Source: Anthonomus grandis grandis (Eukaryota > Arthropoda > Insecta > Coleoptera > Curculionidae). Taken from it: a DNA stretch of 64,000 nucleotides. Below are positions 37,301 through 49,300 of the stretch, piece after piece. How positions within the stretch are numbered: the first letter of the stretch is position 1; the number at the start of each line of letters is the position of its first letter. The notes beneath the pieces were generated by a model. That model was not told the origin of the DNA, made no database searches, and saw only the letters and a list, made by a program, of their open reading frames with translations. The position numbers and the translations under genes are program-made. The stretch spans positions 21,242,256 to 21,306,255 of the forward strand of contig NC_065561.1 of NCBI RefSeq assembly GCF_022605725.1, given 5' to 3'.

Positions 37301-40300
37301 CTGGCTAGAAGTGAAGATGAAAGTACTGGGTGAGTGAGAACGTAAATATTTAAAAATTGCGTTTACAGTACTCTCTGATATTCTCTTTTTCCAGTATTAA
37401 ACTTTTATGTAATTATGCTGTTCAATTGGTAACTTAACTGGAAACTTCTCTTGTGAGGCTCAATCCTGGTAGTTGATCAGCATTTAGTAATAAAGGGCGT
37501 TTCTCAGAGTTAGAATGTTCTTTCCTTCCTTGATTCTCTGCTTGACTGTTATAGTTGCCCCTTTGCACTAAAACAATTTTATCAAATAGAATAGAACAAA
37601 ACAAACTCACATGTTACACTATTCAATAATAGTTTATCATATTACACATTAATATAAAAATGTGTATGTGCAGTTATTATGCTTGAATCTAATAATGATA
37701 ATAAAGATATACGACATGTGACTAAGACAAACAAAGTAAATAGTAAAGAAAAAAGTAATAGACAAGTAAATAGTTTACAGCAGTGATAAAAACATATAAT
37801 ATAGATTTCGAGATATAAAATGTAGACATTCATGATTAAAAATATTTTTTCTGTGTAAGTATAGGAGTTGCCAATAGATTGTACTTGATTGGAGTAACTC
37901 TTATGGGCATAATAAGATGTCTATTAAAGTTATTTTTAGTTCTATTATAGGAGTGATTAACTGTCACAATACACATTGAATGGAAATATGCACACGAACT
38001 TATACTACTAGAAAATATTGACATATAGTAGTTAAAACGTTTATTTATGGAAACCTTTAATGGCTTTTTTAAAATTATCTGAAGAAAACAATTAAATTTT
38101 CTTACACTAAAAATTAGGATATTGACAGTTTTCTCACAGGAGTGCCTGGAAGAAACAAAATAATTTGCCTCTTACTGGCAAGTCAATATCTCGAGTTCTA
38201 ATGGTTAAAATGTTGTAATTATGAATATCTGGGATACTCTAGGGACTTTTCAAGTATTTTCTGAAAAAATTATTAAAATCCATTGACTAAGAAGCAATTA
38301 TTGAAAGTTTTCTCACAGGAGTGCCTGGAAGAAACAAAATAATTTGCCTCTTACTGGCAATTGAATATCTTGATTTCTAGTGGTTAAAATGTTGTAATTA
38401 TGAAAATCTGGGGTACTCTAGGGACTTTTTAAGTATTTTCTGAAAAAATTATTAAAATCCATTGACTAAGAACCAAGATATCGAAAGTTTTCTCACAGGA
38501 GTGCCTGGAAGAAACAAAATAATTTGCCTCTTACTGGCAAGTCAATATCTCGAGTTCCAATGGTTAAAATGTTGTAATTATGAATATCTGGGGTACTCTA
38601 GGGACTTTTCAAGTATTTTCTGAAAAAATTATTAAAATCCATTGACTAAGAACCAAGATATTAAAAGTTTTCTCACAGGAGTGCCTGGAAGAAACAAAAT
38701 AATTTGCCTCTTACTGGCAAGTCAATATCTCGAGTTCTAATGGTTAAAATGTTGTAATGATTAATATCTGGGATACTCTTAAAGACTTTTCAAGTATTTT
38801 CTGAAAAAATTATAAAAATCCATTGACTAAAAATCAAGATATTGACAGTTTTCTCACAGGAGTGCCTGTAAGTAATAAAATAACTTATACTGAAGAATTT
38901 GAACTGGTTGTTTCATTATCATTATCATAATTTCATTTATATTGACTTTTTCACAGTTTATACAATGTTTCCCCCGAATATTCCTAACAAGAGTCATATG
39001 AAAGATCATGCTGGCAGTTTTATGAAAACAAATTTTGACACCTAAACGGATTCGTAAATCTTCATAAATAAGGAAACTTTGTCTTGATAAATAATTAAAA
39101 AAACATTTTTATTCTTCATTAGTATTGAAATTTCAATTCCATATATTTAATGGTTGTATACATAAGTTACAGCAGCCTCCATATTTTAATCTTCATTAAA
39201 TCCTACAATTTTAAATTAAGGTTTTCTAATTTTTATTGACCGTAACTTGTATTCAATATAAAGTATGCCCTGTTATAATAATGCCTCTTTTTGATATGTC
39301 ACAAGTTTTATTTTAATTCAGGTAAAGTTCAAAGGCCCGGTATGTTATTGGGAATAGAACTTTTGTCTAAGTTACCTTAGAACTATAAGACTTGGTTTCC
39401 ACGTTAATTCATTGTTTCTTTAGTAAATCAATAATTTAAGATTAGGTATGATTGTTCCTTGGAGTAGTGTATTTGTCTCAAATTGGACTGGATTAGTAGG
39501 CTGCTCTTGAACTTTTTGCAAGCACATTTTACACATACTAACGCCAGTGCATTTTTCTTCATTACCGTGCACAAAACAACCAAATAAAATGATATAGACA
39601 AGTTTTCTCCACTTTTAGATATGTCTTGCCCAACAACATGCTACTAGAAATAGCCGGTCGTTTACCAAAAGAAATGCAAGGCATCTTGGCGTGCTGCAGT
39701 CCAGTACCTCCGCTATTGCGTGCGAACTTACTAGAGATTCACAAGATAATCTTAAAAGCTTTAGAGCAACCATTCGAAGAGGTATAGAGTCACTCAGTAT
39801 GAACTTAATAGTATTTGCTTAAATGGTGCATCTTTACAGCCCATACTGAAGGAGCCAACCAGAGCGAGAGGATCGGCAAAGAAAATGACAAAAATTAACA
39901 TCGATAGTCCCCTTCATTGTCCTCACGATTTAACAAAATCCGACGAGTTTCGAGACGATTTACCCACGCTACTAAAGTCCCCAGAAAAACAGGATATTGA
40001 AAGTATTTTATTTGCTAAACACCAATGGGAGCACACCAAATCGATTTGTTCGGTGTTTAATAGTGCTATTAATGAAGTTATTGAGGTGAGTTTTTAGTTT
40101 AATAAATAATGCGTAAATTAATATACATTTTATAGAAGGAAACAAACAGTATTGAGAAGCTTCGAAAGTTCAAAGAAAACTTCAAGTTCCTGGGCCCATT
40201 TGAGAGGTACACTTTGGTTAAACCATTTATCGAAAGCAGAGAGAGAAAGCTAGCGGAAGAGCGTAAGAAGTTGGAAGAAGAGAAACGAGAGGAGACGAAA

Positions 40301-43300
40301 CGGGATAAAGATGTTACAGATAGTGGTACGCAGGAAGAACGTACCGACGAAGAGAGAATTGAGTCAGTAAGTAATGTTTCTCTTCTATTTTAAAATTACA
40401 AAAAAACTCGTCCAGTACGTTTTGTTAACATATTGTACGAGGGTGGTCCCAGGGGTGTTTAATATTACTTTATTTAATAAGAACTGTCTTGCTCCTCAAA
40501 ATAGATCACTTCTTAATCTTGTTACATGCAGATTTTGCCCTAAGCATGTAACATGGGATTTCATATAAATTCGGGCAAAAGTTTATGGGTTTTGGTATCG
40601 GCTTGAAAGGGTTGTGTGATTTACAGTTTTATAAATGGAATTTGGGGTTTGATAGTAATGCAATTTATTTTTTTTAGGGCTTTTGGGGTTTCATTATTTT
40701 TAGGAATGTATTTACCTACCCTATCCTGTCAGCACACCTCTGTGGAGTTAGTCGTATTATGTTTCCTTAGTCCCTATTCATGTACCTGGTGTTGAGAACT
40801 TTCTGACCTTTGATTTGGTTGTCAAGAGTTTCTATGAGGCCGGTATATTATATAACCTTCACGACCTATTAAAATTGAGTAATCCTTCAAATCAGCAGCA
40901 TAAATAAGGCATTGGAAAAACGATTCAAAAGTAGTTCTTCAAAAGTTCTTTTTCCACGGTAAAAACGCTCGAATAGGGTCATAAAGGTCCCCAGTCACAT
41001 TACTAAGTTACAATAAGGAATCTACGATTTACATAAGGGTTACTCTACGAAAATTCAGTAGACTTCAGTATTATTGCCAACAGTGTATTAAAATATTAAC
41101 AAGTCAAGAAATTATGTACAAAGGGTTTCTTTGGGGATGGTATATATGGCGTAAAAGATTTATGTATACTTCTTTGGCATGTTGTTAAAGTGGTGTAAGA
41201 ATTTTATTACAGGATGTTAAATATAGATTTGTTAAAAACTAAATTATACAGGGTGCTACAAATTCGTCGCAAAAACAACTTAATATGAGAGAAAAGCTGC
41301 GTTTTTTTGTTCAATGAAACGCCAAAATCGAAATACATATGTCTGGGGTATGGAGGGACTTCTAGAGGGTGCTGTTGTGCCACAGATTGCTGTATGAGTG
41401 GAGTAAATAAGACCTTTTAGATGGTGATCCGTTAGTGTAGGAAAACTTACAAATACTTTCTTCTATAGCGGAATCATGTTGAGCAAGGTATCCTAATTGA
41501 TTTGGCATTGGCCTCCCCAGTTTTGCTTGCTATATTTCCCTTCAATTCTTCAAGTTAAGTTTTAGTAAATAAACGTGCAGCCTGTAGCCATCCCGTTATC
41601 AGAAAGAACAGTTGACATTTTGTGGTTTTAAGGAAAATTTAAGTTCATCTTGCCGGTAATTCGGTTGAATGGAAAAATATTCCTCCCAAGTTTTGGGGTT
41701 TAATGTGATGAACGTCTAGTGGGAAGTTGTAGCCGAGAGGATTTCGGATTGACCTGGTATTTTTGGATTTGGTCGGCTGCTCCCACACCATTTATGGGAT
41801 TTTGAAATTGTCTAACCACAAAACGAGACTCTCGCTCACCACCTTAGGTGTGTAGCAACATGTTGGTAATTGCCATAGAATTGATTGTGTGTTTATTTTA
41901 CTGATTTTTTTTGTCCTCTATTTTAGAGGCCTCTCCTTTTTCTCATTCTCTCCTCTATTCTCTGGGCTCTTCCTATTCTCTGGTTTCTTCTGGTCATCCC
42001 AACCGGCTAAAGTGAGCCTCAACACAGCCTGGACTGAGCATTGTACTGTGGCTCTGCGATTTTGGATTGGAACTTGCCTGAAATCGACTTGCCCATGTGG
42101 TCGTTACCCTGGTTGTAGCTGACTGGTTCCAGAGCTGTCGAGTTAAGCTACCTTAGCCAAAATACACAAGAGATTAGAGGACACGCAAGTTTTTGCATAT
42201 TTTATTTTATTTTTCTCTTATTGAACGGTTTGATTTAGGGTTGGGGGTTGATTTATTAATTTGAATTTTATGGGCTTATTTTCTTTTATGTAAAACAAAG
42301 ACGTTAAGAGGTTCTTGCTAAGTCTACTAATATTAACCTGAGGGTTTCCATTTGAGTCGAGCATCGACTTAATTGATTTTGACATTGAGCCTGGATCACC
42401 TTGTAAGGGATCGGCTATTTGCTACAAATAACATATTTAGTCATAGTGTTGGTTGTTGGTTAATAGGTTTTATTGCACCAACATACCAGGCTTTCAAATT
42501 CGAACCTTACTATTTAAAAGTTTTATTTAGATTAATGTGACTTGACTAGAGTTTGTAAAAGATATTTAGGGCCAGTGAGGTATTGTGAATTAGGCTCCAA
42601 ACATATACTTCTTGTAAACAACACGTGATCACGTTTTGGATTTTTCCCTTGAACAGTAGTTCAGTGCGGATTTGTTTTTTTTCCTTACTAATTCCTCGCC
42701 TTAAGCATACCTCAAGTAACTCTTAATTCTTTTATCAATTTTTTTTATTTACTTAAAATTACTACAGTATTACATTTTGAATAATTATCTAAATTTAAAG
42801 ATCTCAGTGGAATTTAATTTTTTCTATATAAATGGAAGTGACGTAAATGTAAATTCTTGGATGATTATATCAATCTGGTGGACCTATGGATTATTATTTG
42901 AGTTTTTCCCAAATTATTTTCAGCTTTTAGGATCTAGGTACAAGCATAAATATAGGTCATCATTTTCTTGATTAAGGGGGGCTTATATTACCATCATAAT
43001 ATATCAGGGTTTGGTGTAAAATATTTAAATCAAGTGGCGCTCTTATTAAAATTTCTCCCACTACCTTCTCCACTGTCTAAAAGCTGGCGGCCACCAAATC
43101 TCTGAATCTTTTAAAACAAAATTTGCTTGTCTGGACTTAGTAATTTTTTTTTTGTGTGGTTGGATAGTAGGTATGACTCACACGGGCTGGAAATAAATTG
43201 GTTTGAACCGAGTTACGCGCTACAATCTTTGGAAATTCGGTGACAATTGCCGTATTTATATCTTTATCTCATTTTGTTATATCACAGTGATAAATTGATG

Positions 43301-46300
43301 TTGTCTCACTCACATTGTGCAAACTATGCCAGGAAAACACAATTTCCAAAAGATTCAGACAGTAATAGCGAAATGAAGGGTAATGATATAGAAAAAGAGA
43401 AAAAAAATTGAGTCTCATATGTATTGACTGATGCAAATATATAAAACCAAAGGAGGGAAAAAAGTAAACTCAAAGTCCAAGTCTCATAAATCAGCGTCTA
43501 TTAAAGGTTACGCGTTTCGCCGCATTAGGGCATCATCAGACCTAAATAAAATTATCAAAATTAAATGATACGGAACAGAACGCTAATTAACAGAAAAGAC
43601 ATACCTATCGAAATACAAAAACCACATACTGACTCACACTAACATAAATAAAAAAAATATAAAATAAAATAAGAGTAAGATCTTACTCTTACTTTAACTT
43701 AAATTTTTTTTTTTTAGGATATGGATCATATCTGTATATGTCTTGTTCAGTGGTTTTTTTTGGAATAATTTAATTTCCGAGATCTACAATTTCTTAGTTT
43801 AGTTATCCTATCTATTATTTATTAAGTTATTAAATCTTTCTCTGCCCATCTGATGTGTCCAATCTCTAACATGCATTTTAAAATTTTTATTGTTTTATTT
43901 ATCTCTAATATTTTGGGGAACAAAGTTGAAGATTTTTGAAATGTAATGCTTACTGTATGGCTGACTAATAGTTTTTCTAAAATGGATTCATTTATAATAG
44001 CTCAAAACTTTTTATCTTAAATAATCATTTTAGGAGCAGTTAAAGTGTGAGAACAAGAGCGATTTGGTTGGCTTTTGAACGCTAGGGCTAGGATAATTGA
44101 TGCCCCCATGGTGTTCCACGTTAATTCTCCCCTCCTTAGTTAAAACGTCCTAACTACAAAATTCTCGTTTTTTAGGCTTATTACATTTTATTAACCTATC
44201 AAATGGTATCTACCTCCTTGGCTAAATTAGAACGTCCTAACTACATTTTTTTATGCCTTAAATTCACCTAAATATATTGTCCTATGTGTAGCAAAGACGA
44301 TAATCCCAAATTAAAATGTCCTATCTATCTTTTTCTAAGGTAAAATATCCTAAGTAGCATTCCGTTTGTAGAATATTCATTTGTGCCAGTAGGGGCATAT
44401 TCGAAAAGCCGATGGCAATAATATGACACGAAGGAGTTGCGGGTCGAGATAAGGAAGATTTCATTTCAACTTTTTTTGAATTTTTTTTATATAACAGAGA
44501 CGTGCAATTTTACAATCTGGCTTGACAACAGTGCAGCTCAAAACAAAAATTGGGCCTTATTTTGTTTACGTTGTAAACTCTACTGGGACTGAACTGGAGA
44601 ATTTGGAAATAAAATACTTTCAATCTGGTCACACTTTTATGTCCGCGGACTCTTTCCATTACCAAATAGAACAATGATTGAAAAGGCACGGTAAGGTATT
44701 CGATTTTAATGATTTTAAATCGGCTGTAGAAAAGGCAAACTCATCTAAGGTCCATGTAAAAGAGATGAACATACAAAACTTTTTTGATTGGAATGATTGT
44801 TCATCAAGGTTAAGCTTCAAAAAATTGTTCTGTTGCCAAACCTCAATTGCAGAATATGGGACATTTGCAGTTTAAAAGGGGAGAAAATGTGTTGTACTAC
44901 AAAAATGCCTTTTCGGAAGAATTTAAGCTCTTGAACTTGTTGTGCTAAATATTATAAGGATGGGTTACCAAAACCTTCTTGCCGAACACAATATAGAGGT
45001 GTAAAATTAGAAAGAAAGCAAAATTTGATTTCTAAGCTACGTCCTATTATTCCGGCTAACCGAATGATATTCTGGGAGGAATTAGTCGTTTCCCAAAATA
45101 ATGATACTTACAATAAAGAAAAGGTAGATTTCCAGTAAGAGTAAAGCACTTTTTGAGTAACTGATTTCCATTCATAATGATTTAATGATTTATTTTCATA
45201 CTGTTTTTAATGTTCTAATGTTTTAATAGTTAGTAATTTAGTTATAGTGTTTATTTCAAAATATGAGGACTGCATATTAGTTTCCATAAAATCTCAATTT
45301 GCTCAGTTTTATCGATTTGCGAGTTAGGATGTTTTAATAACATTTACGTTAAAATTTAAATTGTAGATCCGAGAGCACTTTTTATCGTTGGCCCGTCAAG
45401 CTTTACCGACCGAAGCGACGACACACTCCCCGAAAAAAATGTCACTTTTAGAAATGGGCGGCAGTAAAAAACGGAAACGGGACGAATCCCCGATGGACCC
45501 TTTGGAGTGTGCTGAACTCGAGCACAACGTGCAAACCCCTTTGCCCAACTTCAAGATCAAACTTCACACTAATGTTGATAGTGCCGTGGAGCGGAATAGT
45601 ACCAAGAGGAAATCGTGCGAAGCAGATCCTGGACCGAGCAAGGTTTCTGATAATTGTAGAACAGATGGTGGCAGTAAAAAGAAGCTTAGTCCGAAAAAGA
45701 AGGGCAAAAAGTGAGTTTTAATTAGTGAAAAATTTAATTTAATTAAAATCGATTTATTATTATTATTGTCTTTTGCAGTGGGAAACAACAAAATTCTATG
45801 AATCAAGACAGCATAACGCAAGGTAAACCCATTTTTTTTACTTAAAAGACTGTATAGTAAGTTTGCAAGGTTATTACAACAACTGAGGCAAAAATAGTCA
45901 CCTTGGTCAAATCGTGAGTCAGTTTACTCAGCAATAACGCGAGAATAATTGTTTCCATTTTTGTTTCACAAATGACAATATTCGTCGGTTGTGTTGGCGC
46001 AGTTGGTCACTCGTTATTTGGTGATTACTTGATGTAACCATTCTAGATTTTTTTTGTTGCGTTTTCTGAAGTCGCGGGCTTATGTTTATTTAAAGGTCTT
46101 AAGGCGAATATTTCGATTAGATCAATGTTCGTATGGGGATATAATTTTCTCAAATTAATAGAATAAATTAACAATACCAAAGTTTTTCATAAAAAGAAAA
46201 TAACTTTTAATAAGTTGTTTTAGTGATCCAGTTCAATTGTGTAGACTTTTAAGGGTTAATTTGGAAACCAAGCTGTTAATTTTTTCCTTTAATGTCAACG

Positions 46301-49300
46301 TTTTGGCCTGTATTAGGCCTTCTTGAGGGCACTAAATTAAAAAAAAAACAGTAAAAAACAATTATAAACAAAGTTAGAGACATTTATGATATAAAATGGT
46401 CAAAAACAAATAAATTACAATAAAATGTAAAATTTTGTGTTTATGTTGTTAAATAGTTATACAGGAAGTATATGAACAAATTAAAATAGGCTTTCAACAT
46501 TAGGTATTTGTCAATATTATTAATTTAAAGAGTCTTACTAGAAAAAAATTACAAAATACAAGCCAGAAAAAATGAATAATAAGAGAACAATGAGGGAATT
46601 AAATAAGAAAACTGAGAAAGCTAAAAAATAGTCAAGAATTCACTAATAAAACTGAAAATAAGGGGCGTAAAGAGACAATTTTTGTGATTTTTGCTTACGA
46701 TTCTATGCCCAGAGGCAGTAAGTTTCATTTTGCCTCAAAAGTTTCCCAATAAATATAATAAATATATAATTTTCCAACGGTTTTTTAGTAAATTTTTTGT
46801 TTTGGTATATTTATTAAACTGTAGAATATACGTACATATATCATATAGGATTCTGTGTACAAAAGGGAGAAAATTGTGGCATTTAAAAAAATTGACAATG
46901 TATCTCGTCAAATATTTGATCAAATTCTTCTAAAAAATCACTGTTTTTCATTTATATTATCCAATCTAATAAAGCTGTTTTTATATTAAATATTTATATA
47001 TTAAATTATATCAAATTTAAATAAACAATGTTATTAAATTAAATATTAAATCTATATTTTCTGCAAAAACATTGTTTTTTATCAACACAACCCTTAACCC
47101 CCCACCCACCCCTAATATTTTCCCAGTAAGAAATTCTTTTGAAAAATCACCGTTTCTTGTCCATAATATCCAATCTAATAGCACTGATTATATCAAATTT
47201 AAATAAACAAACTGTGTTATTATATAGAATATTAACGATAAAACCAGCTGGTATTCTTGCGTATTATTATGAAAAAACAATGATTTTTTATAACAATTTT
47301 TTACTGGTAAGTCGTGTGGGGTGGGCGGGGGGCTAAGGATATTGTTAATGAAAAACGGTTTTTTTGCAAAAAATTACTGTATAAGAAAAAAATTCTTTTT
47401 AAGAAAATTATAGGTGATATCAAGGCGTATCGCTATGCAAATTGCAATAGTTGTGCCATTTTTTATCGCAAATAAGTGGAAATTCAGTTTTTTTAAGATA
47501 TGTCATTAAGTGTGTTTAAATTTAATTTTCGGGTTTTATTAGATTGAGGATATTTGCTTTGGTTATCAGTATTTTGTAATTTGTTTACATTGTTTTTTGA
47601 TGTTTGTCATGTCTGAAATGAATCATTTCTTATAGTTATTTTTGATACAAAAGATCTTAACCTCTTCAAAATCAAATTGCTGTAGGTCTGAGTCAGTATG
47701 TTCTGCCAGGCCTGCTTTGTTTATTGACCTGTTCCGTTATCTTAGTTTTTTCAATAACGACTTGATTAACCTATATTTTTATAAACAACACCACTTTGTA
47801 GTCCTTTGGGTGTTAATATTTTCCGTCTACTGTAGAATTGTTTTACTGTATTTTCACATTCGAATGCAATTTTGAGAAGTTGATTATCGGCTAATCTTTC
47901 AGAAAAATTTTTCACGTATGGAATTTAAAAAAAAAAAATTATATATACTGGTGAAAATTAAATTGTTATAGATGGCTGTTTCAGTTGTAGTTTTGCATGG
48001 TAGCTATTTTTTAGAAGTGATGTTATATAATATACTTTTGTTCTGAAAATGAAGGTGTGATAACTTTAAAGCTCTGTATTTCAAGTTGTTAATTATATTC
48101 AGAGGGATTATTATCTTGTAATCGAGTAGTTTTAATTCAGAAAACATCTAGAATTTAAATTTGTTCTTTTTAACTGTGTTTATAACACAAGTAATAATAT
48201 CTTCTAAAAAAGGGGACTTGGAAATTAAGATTTGGTAAACATTTCTTTTGTAGTTCTGACATGATTATATCTGCACATATTGGTGCAAAATAGTTTCTCT
48301 TACCTAGACCGAAAAATTATTTATAAAATTTTCCATCGAAGTTAAAAAACTATTCTCTTAATAGGTTACAATATGGTTGAATGTCTTACAATTTTTTTTG
48401 CGAATAATTTGTATGGTGATGTCAGTTGGAAGAAATTAGTACCTATTAACTTCGGGGAATAATAACATTTTGGAGGTTTTTTTTGAAAGAGTTCCGTGTA
48501 TAATATTGGTTTTTATCGAATACATACTGTAACAATTCAGAAAGAAATTTTGAAAGGTTATATAAAAGTGAATCAACAAAACTGACATTAATTTAACAAG
48601 TTTTTAATCTGATTTGGTGTAAAAGAGGAAGAAATGTCATGTACGTATTTTTATCGGATAAAAGTAGATTTGCTTTTTTTAGGCAATCTTCTTTGATCAT
48701 TGCTACAGTGGTATTTCCCTTGTCTGCTCTTATTACAATTACGTTTGGTTGATTTTTTTTTTTTAATTGTTTTTGTGTTTTTAAATTTGTAAATCAAAAA
48801 AAAAATACTGTAAACGAAGATCCGCTGATTACTTTGGCCCCTACTGGTACATTGTTAATAGTTTAATAACAAACACACTTTTTACTTTGTAGATCCGACT
48901 AATGACAAACCAAAAGCACCAAATAAAACGAAGAAAAATAAAAACAAACGTTGGAAAAATAACAATAAAAATAAGAAACCGCCAGCAAAAGAAGAGCACA
49001 ATCAATCGGAGGAGTTTAACGCTTACGATTACGCGACGGTCGACTTTAAACAGTTTCAAGGTGGAGCAGGACGTGGCGAACAGAAAAAACAGTTCAATTC
49101 GAAGTTTAGAGGCAAGGTAAGTCAATCATCACAAATTCTCATCCACCAGTTTGTTTGGTTAAAAAAAAATACAGGACATGAAAACGTTTCATTTTTGAAC
49201 TCAAATGATGCGTTCAATGTAAAGCTTATCCTTAAATTATTCGTTATTAGTTACTTTAAATACCCCATCGTAAACCCATGAAAGGCCCTTATTCCTTTAT

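Noticed and set aside
40374..40568. Small hydrophobic open frame after exon 9
   Set aside because: It starts four bases inside the intron beyond a clear GTAAGT donor.
44678..44875. Intact small gene
   Set aside because: It is one in-frame fragment of a longer, frameshifted repeat-derived ORF.
45388..45714. Stand-alone basic protein
   Set aside because: It is Rrp6 exon 10; donor GTGAGT at 45711 and in-phase joins on both sides explain the frame.
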